A program made the translations under genes and the position numbers. 9,031 nt of DNA, taken from the NCBI GenBank assembly GCA_945888895.1, contig CAMDAY010000079.1, positions 1-9,031 of the forward strand. The letters run 5' to 3'. This DNA comes from Dehalococcoides mccartyi. Its GTDB lineage: Bacteria; Chloroflexota; Dehalococcoidia; UBA2979. Below, in pieces: positions 1 to 6,565 of this stretch; position 1 is the first letter of the stretch, and each line of letters begins with the position of its first letter. The notes beneath the pieces are model-generated. The model was not told the origin of the DNA. It worked only from the letters and a program-made list of their open reading frames with translations, and searched no databases.

Positions 1-2
1 GT

Positions 3-902
3 GCGCTCGTCGAGGCCCTCGGGGGGGTCGGCTTCCTGCGCGTGCGCGTCGAGACTGGTCTCACCGAGGCACAGGCGGTGGAAGAGCTGACGGCGGACCG
101 TGCGGACGTGGCCCTGCTGCTCACGCCCTCGACGGCGCAGGGTCAGCCGGCGCGCGCCGAGCTGATTGATGCGCTGAACGACCCGATCAACTCCGCCGTC
201 ACCGCGGCCGCGATCCGCTCCGTCGTGGACGGTACCAACCTGCGGCTGACCGGAGTGCCGAGGGCGATCGAGCTGACCTCGCGCTCCGCTGCCGTGGAGC
301 GGACGACGTACTTTCAGTTCCTCGGCCCCGGCATCATCGGCATGGGGCTGATGACGTTTGCCACGATCAGCCTTGCCGGGTCGCTCTCGCGTTACCGCGA
401 GGAGGGTGTGCTGCGCCGCATCCGCGCGACGCCGCTGCCGCCGTGGCGGTTCTTCTCGTCCGTCCTCGGCGCGCACATCCTCGTGTCGCTGATGCAGGTG
501 ATCGTGCTCGCCGCGGTGGCGGAGCTGCTGGGCGCCAAGGTGTTCGCGGGCGGGATCGGGTTCATCCTGATCGCGGTGTACGGCACGGTGATCTTCCTGA
601 ACATCGGGGTGATCATCGCGGGCCGCGTGCACGGGCGCGGGGCCGTCGAGGGCGCGGCGAACGCGGTGACAATGCCGATGATGTTCCTCAGCGGTTCGTT
701 CTTCCCGACCTCTTCACTGCCGGCCGCCGTGCGCCCGATCGTCGAGTTGCTGCCGCTGACACACATGCTGAACGCCATGCGCGCCCTCACGCTCGACCAC
801 GAGTCGATCGTGCAGCAATGGCCGGCGCTGCTGGTGATGACGGCGTGGGTGCTCGGGACGCTGCTGCTCGCGCGCTGGTCGTTCTCCTACGCCGACGCGT
901 AG
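3..902 (+). CDS. ABC-2 type transporter permease, 3' part (5' end outside window)
   Basis: This is the membrane subunit of an ABC transporter of the ABC-2 (DrrB/YhhJ-like) class, which typically exports drugs, lipids or other hydrophobic compounds. The frame is open from the left edge, so the 299 visible residues are the C-terminal part; the first in-window start, GTG at 42, is probably internal. About 105 residues without membrane segments come first, matching the extracytoplasmic loop after the first helix in this class. Roughly five hydrophobic segments follow. Between the first two is the typical cytoplasmic stretch REEGVLRRIRATPLPPWRF, and near the end are MFLSGSFFPTSSLP and LLPLTHMLNAMRAL, both characteristic of the ABC2_membrane family. 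It ends with TAG at 900-902. The ATPase partner is presumably upstream, outside the window. The substrate cannot be told. It converges on ctaB and has no evident link to heme metabolism. Confidence 0.88.
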   Translation, partial: ALVEALGGVGFLRVRVETGLTEAQAVEELTADRADVALLLTPSTAQGQPARAELIDALNDPINSAVTAAAIRSVVDGTNLRLTGVPRAIELTSRSAAVERTTYFQFLGPGIIGMGLMTFATISLAGSLSRYREEGVLRRIRATPLPPWRFFSSVLGAHILVSLMQVIVLAAVAELLGAKVFAGGIGFILIAVYGTVIFLNIGVIIAGRVHGRGAVEGAANAVTMPMMFLSGSFFPTSSLPAAVRPIVELLPLTHMLNAMRALTLDHESIVQQWPALLVMTAWVLGTLLLARWSFSYADA

Positions 903-976
903 CGGGGAACGTTCGGACGGGATGTGGCCAGCGGTCAGCGAGTGCCGTCGAGGTGCCTGCGTGTGGCGGCCCACCA

Positions 977-997
977 CTACCCCTCCCGGCGCGGGAG
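977..997 (+). repeat. Left arm of inverted repeat, self-complementary hairpin
   Basis: The arm contains CTCCCG-GCG-CGGGAG; the stem extends to nine base pairs over 980-1000 (CCCCTCCCG, loop GCG, CGGGAGGGG). It lies 78 nt after the permease stop and could act as a bidirectional, non-canonical terminator, but it is followed by TTCAGAAG rather than a T-run. Confidence 0.6.
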
Positions 998-1175
998 GGG
1001 TTCAGAAGAAGAGAACCAACCGTGAGAGGCTGCGCCCCTCACACTCCCGCCGGAACCTGTCAGTCGGCGAAGCCGGATGAGATGCCCGAAACATGCGACC
1101 GCTCAGGCCCCCTGCCCCACGAAGTGGAGAGGGTTGGGCTAAGGGTCTGCAATCCGGGATGCCCGTAGGGGCCAA

Positions 1176-1196
1176 CTCCCGCGCCGGGAGAGGTAG
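1176..1196 (-). repeat. Right arm of inverted repeat, self-complementary hairpin
   Basis: The arm is the reverse complement of 977-997 with one mismatch and forms CTCCCG-CGC-CGGGAG (1176-1190), followed by AGGTAG. Outside the arms, 8 of the next 12 positions also agree in inverted orientation, so the ancestral repeat may have been longer. Confidence 0.6.
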
Positions 1197-1271
1197 GGGG
1201 CGGTCGCCCAACGTTGTCAGGTCGACGCCACTCGCGACACAGCGGACGTCACACGCGTGCCCGGGGCCCGG

Positions 1272-2204
1272 CTAGACGAGCGGCCAGCCCAGCACCGCGC
1301 GGTCGAGAACCATCGAGGCGAACAGCGCCGCGAGGTAGAGCGTCGAGTACCGGAACATCGTGCGGGTGCCCTCGATGCCCTGTCCGCGGTAGATGCGCCA
1401 CGCGCACCACATGAACCCCGCGCCGCCGAGGAGCGCGAACCCGAAGTAGATCACTCCGAGCTTGGCGGCCGCGCCGAAGATCAGCGTGACCATCCAGGTC
1501 ATCGCCGCGTAGAACATCGTCTGCCGCTTCGTCTCACGTTCGCCCAGGACCACGGGCATCATCGGGATGTTCGCCGTGCGGTAGTCCTCCTCGAGGCCCA
1601 GCGCGAGCGCCCAGAAGTGCGGGGGCTGCCACCAGAACACGATCGCGAACAGCAGCACCCCCTGGATGTCGATCTGGTTCGTGATCGCGACCCAGCCGAT
1701 GAGCGGCGGGATCGCACCGGCGACGCCGCCCAGGACCGTGTTGTGCAGCGTGCGGCGCTTGAGATAGAGGCTGTACGGCCCGACGTAGAACAGGAACGCC
1801 GTCAGCGCAAGCACGGCGGCCAGGGCATTGACCGTGAGGTACAGCCACGGTCCCGAGGCCAGTCCCAGCGTCCATCCGAAGATCGCCGCCGCACGAGGCG
1901 ACACGGTGCCTCGTGGGATCGGGCGGTTCCTGGTGCGGGCCATCAGCCCGTCGATGTCGCGGTCGATGTACATGTTGACCGCGCCCGCGCCACCGGAGGC
2001 GAGCACGCCGCCGATCAGCGTCGCGATCACGATGCTCCACCCCGGCCAGCCGCCGTTCGCCAGCACCATCGCGGGCACCGTGGTGATCAGCAGCAGCAGC
2101 ATGATCCACGGCTTCGTCAGGACGAGGTAGTCACGCCCGACATCGCGCCACGTGCGGGGAGCGCGATCGCCCGCGGGGATGCTGCTCACGATCGCCTGCT
2201 CCAT
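1272..2204 (-). CDS. ctaB: Protoheme IX farnesyltransferase (heme O synthase)
   Basis: This integral membrane prenyltransferase of the UbiA family transfers a farnesyl group from farnesyl diphosphate to the vinyl group of heme B, giving heme O, the precursor of heme A. The 310-residue length is normal for the family. The first aspartate-rich motif is at residues 77-95 (NMYIDRDIDGLMARTRNRP), where N77, D81, D83 and the RTRNRP end match the prenyl-diphosphate/Mg2+ site. The CtaB/CyoE signature follows at 193-202 (QPPHFWALAL), then YRTANIPMMPVV at about 208. About eight to nine hydrophobic segments are visible. It lies 18 nt after ctaA, whose product acts next in the pathway, so the two are surely co-transcribed. 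The ATG at 2204 has a weak ribosome site. A GTG five codons in (2189-2187) is preceded by GGAG at a 9-nt spacing and is a fair alternative start. Confidence 0.95.
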   Translation of the reverse strand: MEQAIVSSIPAGDRAPRTWRDVGRDYLVLTKPWIMLLLLITTVPAMVLANGGWPGWSIVIATLIGGVLASGGAGAVNMYIDRDIDGLMARTRNRPIPRGTVSPRAAAIFGWTLGLASGPWLYLTVNALAAVLALTAFLFYVGPYSLYLKRRTLHNTVLGGVAGAIPPLIGWVAITNQIDIQGVLLFAIVFWWQPPHFWALALGLEEDYRTANIPMMPVVLGERETKRQTMFYAAMTWMVTLIFGAAAKLGVIYFGFALLGGAGFMWCAWRIYRGQGIEGTRTMFRYSTLYLAALFASMVLDRAVLGWPLV

Positions 2205-2222
2205 CGCGGGTGCGGGACGCGC

Positions 2223-3164
2223 CTAGGCACGTGCGGGCGCGCCGGGGGCGCGCGCCGACGAGGTGCCCGCCTTGGTCTCGGGGGTGAACCGGCCTGCGTA
2301 CCACATGAGGATCATCACCACCCAGATCACGCTCGCCAGCACGAGGTGCGAGACGCGCACGGACTCCTCGAAGCCCGAGAGGATGTTCAGCCCGCCGATG
2401 AGGATCTGCACGCCATACAGACCGATGAGCGAGTGGGTAGCCTTGCGCAGCATCGCCCCGCGCGCGCGCATCTCGCGCACGTGCAGGAACAGCCAGGCGA
2501 TGATCGCCGCGCCGATGACCACGGTGAAGCGATGTAGCCAGTGAATGTGCTGGAGCCGCTCGCCGCTCAGGAACGGGATCTGACCTTCCTTGCAGGAGGG
2601 CCACGAGGTGCAGCCGAAGCCCGCGTTGGTGGCGACGGTGTACGCGCCGATCAGCAGAACGATGCCCGTCGAGATCATCGTCCAGCGCGCCACGCGTTCG
2701 AACGCCGCACGTTCCCGGGTATCGATCCTCGTGCGACCCGGGCCGAGGAACGCGCAGGCCGCCATCATCGTGACGATTGCGAGGAAGGTGAGCGCGGCGA
2801 CCAGGTGGACGCCCACGGACCAGGGCGCGTTCTGCAAGTAGACCGTGAGGCCACCCAGCAGCGCCTGTCCCGCCACTGCCACGATCGAGGCGATCGCGAG
2901 CTTCCAGAGCGTCGGGTCCTGCCGCCGCTGCCTGAACGCGCCGAAGGCCTGGATCCCGACGAGGGTACTGATGATCGACGCCATGAAGCGGTGTACCCAC
3001 TCGACGATCGCCGTGAACTCGAGGGGCGGGAGCAGCTTGCCGTAGCAGAGCGGCCAGTCGGGACAGCCCATCCCGGAGTCAGTGTTTCGGACCGTGGATC
3101 CCATCGCGATCAGGAGGACCGTTGCTACGAGGGTGATGACGGTCAGCGTGCGGAACCAGCGCAT
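2223..3164 (-). CDS. ctaA: Heme A synthase (COX15/CtaA family)
   Basis: CtaA oxidises the C8 methyl of heme O to a formyl group, producing heme A for aa3-type cytochrome oxidases. The protein has 313 residues and eight predicted membrane helices in two pseudo-symmetric halves. Each half carries a histidine pair: H58 and H120, then H211 and H273. Their 62-residue spacings closely match the heme ligands of Bacillus subtilis CtaA. E55, just before H58, corresponds to the conserved glutamate. Both extracytoplasmic cysteine pairs are present (C34/C40 and C185/C191), as in the four-cysteine bacterial type. The ATG at 3164 is preceded by GGGGG at a 4-nt spacing. The gene lies 96 bp downstream of ccmD and 18 bp upstream of ctaB. 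The alanine- and proline-rich tail after about residue 296 is probably disordered. Confidence 0.95.
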   Translation of the reverse strand: MRWFRTLTVITLVATVLLIAMGSTVRNTDSGMGCPDWPLCYGKLLPPLEFTAIVEWVHRFMASIISTLVGIQAFGAFRQRRQDPTLWKLAIASIVAVAGQALLGGLTVYLQNAPWSVGVHLVAALTFLAIVTMMAACAFLGPGRTRIDTRERAAFERVARWTMISTGIVLLIGAYTVATNAGFGCTSWPSCKEGQIPFLSGERLQHIHWLHRFTVVIGAAIIAWLFLHVREMRARGAMLRKATHSLIGLYGVQILIGGLNILSGFEESVRVSHLVLASVIWVVMILMWYAGRFTPETKAGTSSARAPGAPARA

Positions 3165-3260
3165 GTGTCCCCCAGTGGAACGGTGGAGTCTGCATCCTAG
3201 TCCGTGCCGGGCTTAGAACGGAGCAGGCCCAACGGGTGCACGACAGACCGTGGCCCTGAG
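3165..3260 (-). promoter_or_regulatory. ccmD-ctaA gap, possible promoter for ctaAB
   Basis: This 96-bp gap is the only sizeable break in the minus-strand block, where all other junctions overlap or lie within 18 nt. It contains TAGGAT on the minus strand (3199-3194), about 30 nt before the ctaA start, which could serve as a -10 box. The -35 candidate at 17-bp spacing (TCCGTT) is poor. I see no convincing terminator for the ccm genes, so read-through into ctaA is equally possible. Confidence 0.22.
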
Positions 3261-3425
3261 CTATGCGCGCTTCGCGCCCCGCTGGGCGTCTGACTCCGTC
3301 AGCCGCTCCTCGAGGCGGTCGATCTCGCGCTGTAGGTTGCGGAGGCGCGCCTGCAGCATCAGCAGGTAGACGAAGATGCCGGCCCAGAAGACGGCGAAGC
3401 CCGCGAACAGGAACTCGAGTGCCAT
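3261..3425 (-). CDS. ccmD: CcmD family small membrane protein
   Basis: This 54-residue protein has one hydrophobic helix at about residues 4-25 (FLFAGFAVFWAGIFVYLLML), then an amphipathic, charged segment (about 27-46) likely to form a coiled coil. That is the CcmD plan, including the YLL...LR.L..EI..LE pattern. In other bacteria CcmD binds CcmC and CcmE and is needed to release heme-loaded CcmE from the CcmABCD complex. I chose ATG at 3425-3423 because AGGGGG lies just upstream (GGGGG 4 nt before the ATG) and because it overlaps the ccmC stop by one base (TGATG). A longer frame beginning at 3485 would run 60 nt inside ccmC and add a non-hydrophobic leader unlike the family. It follows ccmC as in nearly all Ccm operons. 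Confidence 0.85.
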   Translation of the reverse strand: MALEFLFAGFAVFWAGIFVYLLMLQARLRNLQREIDRLEERLTESDAQRGAKRA

Positions 3426-4153
3426 CACGCCCCCTGGTGCCGGTCGATCTTCGCCCGCAGGGTCGCGGTGCGCTTCGCCAGCCATTCAGCCTCGGTCCGC
3501 AGGACGCCCAGCCAGAGCGCGAGCGCGCCGATGCCGAGGAATGCGATCAGCAGCACCGCCAGCATCTCGGCCGGCATCGCGGGGCGTTCGAGGCCGCGCA
3601 TGATGATTGGCTGCGGGTGCAGCGTGCGCCACCACGTGACGGAGAACATCACGAGCGGGATGTCCAGCGCGCCCAGCACGGCGAACACCGCGGCGAAGCG
3701 CGCCGCCTGCTCGTCCAGCTCGTCCGCCATCGATCGCGCCAGCAGGTAGGCCGCATAGATTAGGAAGAGCACGAGCGTCGAGGTGAGGCGGGCGTCCCAC
3801 GTCCAGTAGACGCCCCAGATCGGCTTGCCCCACAGCGCGCCCGTCGCGAGCGTCAGGCCGGTGAACAGCACGCCCACGGTCGCGGCGCCCCGCGCGACCG
3901 CGTCCCAGCGCAGGTCGCGCTTCCAGAGCACGACGAGCGACGCGACGAACACGACGCCGAACGCGCCGTACGCGGCCAGGATCGAGGGGAAATGGATGTA
4001 CAGGAGCCGCTGCACGTCCCCCTCGATGATCTCGCGGGGCGCGACGACGAGCGCGCCGATGATCATCGCCATCACGGCGCTGCCGACGATCGGCGGCAGC
4101 ACGATCCACCAGAGGCCGTACACGCGCTGCAAGGTCGAGGTGAGCGCGCTCAT
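3425..4153 (-). CDS. ccmC: Cytochrome c biogenesis heme-handling protein CcmC
   Basis: CcmC presents heme to the chaperone CcmE at the outer face of the cytoplasmic membrane. The protein has 242 residues and six predicted helices, the usual size. The tryptophan-rich WWD domain is at residues 108-125 (WGKPIWGVYWTWDARLTS), the defining signature. Flanking histidines H54 (YIHFPS) and H179 (TLHPQP) correspond to the two axial heme ligands known from Escherichia coli CcmC. The start at 4153 overlaps the ccmB stop as ATGA, with purine-rich GGTGGAG just upstream, and the stop overlaps the ccmD start. The same frame is open far upstream through ccmB and ccmA, but that extension is low-complexity arginine/serine sequence antiphase to real genes and is not part of the protein. 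Confidence 0.95.
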   Translation of the reverse strand: MSALTSTLQRVYGLWWIVLPPIVGSAVMAMIIGALVVAPREIIEGDVQRLLYIHFPSILAAYGAFGVVFVASLVVLWKRDLRWDAVARGAATVGVLFTGLTLATGALWGKPIWGVYWTWDARLTSTLVLFLIYAAYLLARSMADELDEQAARFAAVFAVLGALDIPLVMFSVTWWRTLHPQPIIMRGLERPAMPAEMLAVLLIAFLGIGALALWLGVLRTEAEWLAKRTATLRAKIDRHQGA

Positions 4154-4818
4154 CGCTCCACCGCGATCGGGAACAGCAGCACGGACAGCGCCGCGCTCCA
4201 CAGCGCCGCCACCGCGAGGAGCAGTGTCCACGGCGCAGCGCCCACCTCGAGGTTGAGCGAGGCGCCGGTGGCGCGGACGGCACCGATGAGGAGAGGAACA
4301 AGCAGTGGCAGCGCCATCACGGGGAGCAGCATCGCCCGCCCGCGCATCGAAGCGGACATTGTCGAGAGGAGCGTGGTGAGGGAGACGGAGCCGACCGTTC
4401 CGAGGAAGACGATCACCAGCAACTCCAGTGAAACGAGGTTCGTGTCGAACAGGATAGTCGCGAGCCCGAGTTGAAGGAACTCGATCACGAGCATCGCGAT
4501 GATGTTCGCCGCCGCCTTGCCGAGGTACACCATGGTCGGGGAGACGGGCGACAGCAGCAGGGCGTCGAACGTCCCCTCCTCCGACTCGCGGGCGAAGGAC
4601 TGCCCGCCGGCGAAGATGCCGGCGAAGAGGAACGTGGTCCAGAGGACACCCGGCAGCAGCGGGCGGATGTCGCCCGTCGCCAGGTCGAACGCGAACGAGT
4701 AGACGAGCACCGCGATCGTCGCGAATGCGCCCGCCGAGGCCCACCCCGCTCGGTCGCGCCACGCGAGGCGCAGATCCTTCATCACGACGGCCATCGACGG
4801 CCCGATCGCCTCGTTCAT
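4150..4818 (-). CDS. ccmB: Heme exporter/CcmABCD permease subunit CcmB
   Basis: CcmB is the membrane subunit partnering the ATPase CcmA; the complex uses ATP hydrolysis to free heme-loaded CcmE from CcmC. The protein has 222 residues, as expected for the family, with six hydrophobic segments. Family landmarks are FARESEEGTFDALLLSPV (residues 75-92), the cytoplasmic loop that contacts the ATPase, and LLPVMALPLLVPLLIGAVRA (164-183). I placed the start at ATG 4818-4816 because AGGGAG stands 7 nt upstream and because it makes the ATGA overlap with the ccmA stop. An in-frame start further upstream (4905) would only add an arginine/glycine-rich leader lying inside ccmA. Confidence 0.94.
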   Translation of the reverse strand: MNEAIGPSMAVVMKDLRLAWRDRAGWASAGAFATIAVLVYSFAFDLATGDIRPLLPGVLWTTFLFAGIFAGGQSFARESEEGTFDALLLSPVSPTMVYLGKAAANIIAMLVIEFLQLGLATILFDTNLVSLELLVIVFLGTVGSVSLTTLLSTMSASMRGRAMLLPVMALPLLVPLLIGAVRATGASLNLEVGAAPWTLLLAVAALWSAALSVLLFPIAVER

Positions 4819-5510
4819 GCCGGCGCTCCCTGCCGCGCCACCGCAATGCTCGCGGTGTCCTCGACCACCCGACCGTGCTCGAGGCGCACGACGCCGGTCG
4901 CCCACGCCTCCACCCGGTCGACGCGATGCGTCGCCGCGAGGACCGTGAGGCCGGGCGCACGGAGCGCCAGCTCGTCCAGCATCTCGACGCCCTCGGGGTC
5001 GAGGCCCGTCTCGGGCTCGTCGGCGAGCAGGATCGCGGGGCGGTGCAAGAGCGCGCGGGCGAGTGCGAGCCGCTGGTGGTAGCCGCGCGAGAGGACCGAG
5101 GTCGCCTCGTGCCGGCGGTTCCAGACGCCGACGGCGCGCAGCAGCTCCTCGATGCGCGGCTCGGGCTGTGCGACACCGTACAGCCGCGCGAAGAAGCCGA
5201 GGTTCTCCAGCGGCGTCATCTCCTCGTACAGCATGGGCGCATGTGCGAGGACCCCGATGGCGCGGCGGAGCGCGGCGGGTCGTGCCTTCAGCGAGTGACC
5301 AACGATCGTCGCGTCACCCTCGCTGGGGGTCACGAGGGTGGAGAGCATCGCGAGGAGCGTGGTCTTCCCGGCGCCGTTCGCGCCGACGAGCGCCGTGCGC
5401 GATCCCGCAGGAAGCGCGATGGCGACCTGCCGCACGACATCGAGGCCCCCGTAGCGCTTGGTGAGCGCCAGCGTCTGGAGGATCGGCGCCTCGATCCGAG
5501 CGGTTGTCAC
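4815..5510 (-). CDS. ccmA: Heme exporter ATP-binding protein CcmA
   Basis: This is the ABC ATPase of the CcmABCD heme-release complex, peripheral on the cytoplasmic side. Counting from the GTG at 5510, the 231-residue protein shows Walker A GANGAGKTT (43-51), signature LSRGYHQRL (140-148), Walker B ILLADEP (160-166), D-loop GLDPEG and switch histidine H195. Where most ABC ATPases have the Q-loop glutamine, it has LAHAP (89-93), agreeing with the histidine seen in CcmA proteins (GHxP). The signature is slightly unusual (RGYHQ rather than SGGQQ), but CcmA commonly has AGQ-type variants. The GTG start overlaps the preceding stop as GTGA, though its ribosome site is weak; an alternative GTG at 5543 would add 11 residues. 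The gene leads the A-B-C-D series. Confidence 0.94.
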   Translation of the reverse strand: MTTARIEAPILQTLALTKRYGGLDVVRQVAIALPAGSRTALVGANGAGKTTLLAMLSTLVTPSEGDATIVGHSLKARPAALRRAIGVLAHAPMLYEEMTPLENLGFFARLYGVAQPEPRIEELLRAVGVWNRRHEATSVLSRGYHQRLALARALLHRPAILLADEPETGLDPEGVEMLDELALRAPGLTVLAATHRVDRVEAWATGVVRLEHGRVVEDTASIAVARQGAPA

Positions 5511-6565
5511 GCCGTGCTGCCGACCCGGCCGCGCCAGCGCCACACGGCGAACGTCCCGCCGCCGACGATCAGCAGCGCCAGGACGCCCGCGATCGCGGCG
5601 CCTCGAGGCTCGGTCAGCGGGTTTGTCTGCACGACGTCCTGCGACAGGCCAACGAGGTGGACGACGATGCCGCCGCCGGGCTGCACGCTCCCATTGGACT
5701 GCACGATCTGCAGCACCTGGCCCTCGCCCGGCTGGCCCGGCTCGGGGGTGGTTCGCTCGTCCTCGACGCGGCGCGCACCCGTCTCAGGCGTCAGCGATGC
5801 CACTGCGCCCACGGGAACCCGCACCGTCAGACGCTCCGCGGGCAGCGAGGCAGTGACGCGCAGGGCGTACTGGTCCACCTCGCGGTCAAAGGCGACGACG
5901 TAGCGCGTCAACACGGGCGTGAGTCGCCCCGGACGGATCGGAGTGGTCGCGGTCAGCACGCCGCGCTCCAGCTTGAACTCGCCGTCGGACTCGTCGCCGG
6001 TCGCCTCGGTCGTACCCGTGGGCGCGGGGATGCGGAGCGTGATCCCCGACTCGTCGCCGATGAACACACGGTCGCTGGGGTTCGCGATCATGTCCTCGCG
6101 CAACAAACCGAGTTTTCCCTGCGTACGGTCGATCGCGACCACCGTGACGGTCGAGGAGACGATGGCGAGGTCGGGGGCGGTGCGGGTGGTGCCGTACACG
6201 CGGAAGTCGCGCGTTACCTCGCGGGCGGATTCGGTGAGCGTCACCAGCTCACCGAAGTAGTCGACGCCCTCGTACGTGACGTGCGGGATGTACACGCGGC
6301 CCGGCGGCATCGGCAGGCTCGCGCTGTAGCGCCCGCCGCTCACCGTTGCGGGAATCGCGCCGCTGACCCTCGAGTCGTCGAGGACGATCATTCGCACGGC
6401 GATGCTGTCCGGGATGGTCACGCCCTGGGTGCCCGATGTGATCGCGCCGCGGATCGTCCCGGTGGCGGCCTGTGCCTCGACCCCGCGCGCGAAGCCGAGG
6501 AGTGCCAAGCATGCTGCCAGCGCGCAGGCGGCGACGATCGCCGGGCTCAGTGTCACACGCGTCAT
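5507..6565 (-). CDS. Secreted, C-terminally membrane-anchored beta-rich protein in ccm operon, function unknown
   Basis: I do not recognise a characterised family. The 352 residues begin with a signal peptide (R3, hydrophobic core about 8-25, likely cleavage after VEAQA at 32). Residues 35-125 look like a carboxypeptidase-regulatory-like or transthyretin-like beta-sandwich, judging from GTIRGAITSGTQG, a serine/glycine strand-turn (SGGRYSASL) and YIPHVTYEGVDYFGE. A second beta-rich region (about 130-260) follows, then a proline/glycine linker (272-282). A single helix at 323-343 ends in RWRGR, so the bulk faces outwards with a short cytoplasmic tail. The mature part has no cysteine and only two histidines (H95, H303), arguing against thiol chemistry or heme ligation. 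GGAGG stands 6 nt before the ATG. The gene overlaps both neighbours (ATGA and GTGA), so it is tied to Ccm. A scaffold or apocytochrome/heme-chaperone partner is a guess. Confidence 0.85.
   Translation of the reverse strand: MTRVTLSPAIVAACALAACLALLGFARGVEAQAATGTIRGAITSGTQGVTIPDSIAVRMIVLDDSRVSGAIPATVSGGRYSASLPMPPGRVYIPHVTYEGVDYFGELVTLTESAREVTRDFRVYGTTRTAPDLAIVSSTVTVVAIDRTQGKLGLLREDMIANPSDRVFIGDESGITLRIPAPTGTTEATGDESDGEFKLERGVLTATTPIRPGRLTPVLTRYVVAFDREVDQYALRVTASLPAERLTVRVPVGAVASLTPETGARRVEDERTTPEPGQPGEGQVLQIVQSNGSVQPGGGIVVHLVGLSQDVVQTNPLTEPRGAAIAGVLALLIVGGGTFAVWRWRGRVGSTA

Larger units (their letters stand above)
977..1196. repeat. Palindrome-rich element framed by 21-nt inverted repeats (REP/MITE-like)
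   Basis: The element is bounded by 977-997 and 1176-1196, which are reverse complements at 20 of 21 positions, and each is itself a hairpin. Four smaller stem-loops lie between them: GTGAG/CTCAC (1022-1026 with 1038-1042, helix continued imperfectly inwards), CGGC-GAA-GCCG (1065-1075), CCAC-GAA-GTGG (1117-1127) and CGGG-ATG-CCCG (1155-1165). All but the first have 3-nt loops. Clusters of short GC-rich palindromes between convergent genes resemble the repetitive extragenic palindromes that are dispersed in many high-GC genomes. It has no coding capacity of its own. Whether other copies exist cannot be seen from this window. Confidence 0.55.
903..1271. other. Convergent intergenic region, no gene supported
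   Basis: This 369-bp stretch separates the stop of the permease from the stop of ctaB. No open frame here has a recognisable product; the short frames crossing it are arginine- and proline-rich and look like chance. Positions 977-1196 hold a palindrome-rich element described separately. The flanks (903-976 and 1197-1271) show nothing recognisable. I see no hairpin followed by a T-run on either strand, so termination of the two converging genes is unexplained unless the GC-rich hairpins serve that purpose. Confidence 0.7.

Noticed and set aside
980..1000. Rho-independent terminator after the permease gene
   Set aside because: The hairpin is strong but neither strand has a T-run after it, and it belongs to the larger palindromic element; a terminator role is possible but unsupported.
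1260..1271. GC palindrome next to the ctaB stop as terminator
   Set aside because: It is a short run of G and C with no adequate loop and no T-run.
1257..2537. 426-codon plus-strand open frame opposite ctaB and ctaA
   Set aside because: Composition is arginine-, histidine- and aspartate-rich with no hydrophobic core or motif, typical of the antisense shadow of GC-rich genes; the opposite strand encodes clear CtaB and CtaA.
4154..5176. Long upstream extension of the ccmC frame, giving a 583-residue protein
   Set aside because: The added part is low-complexity arginine/serine/alanine sequence lying out of frame over ccmA and ccmB, both of which have clear family motifs. The real ccmC starts at 4153 with an ATGA overlap.
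6250..6300. HVTY in the unknown 352-residue protein as a CcmE-like heme-binding motif
   Set aside because: CcmE needs a histidine followed by three residues and tyrosine within an OB-fold; here the spacing differs and the surrounding YEGVDYFGE pattern fits a beta-sandwich domain instead.
6505..6565. Lipoprotein signal (LAAC at residues 16-19) in the unknown 352-residue protein
   Set aside because: The hydrophobic core continues past C19 to about residue 25 and a standard cleavage site (VEAQA) follows, so an ordinary signal peptide fits better; the C-terminal helix already anchors the protein.
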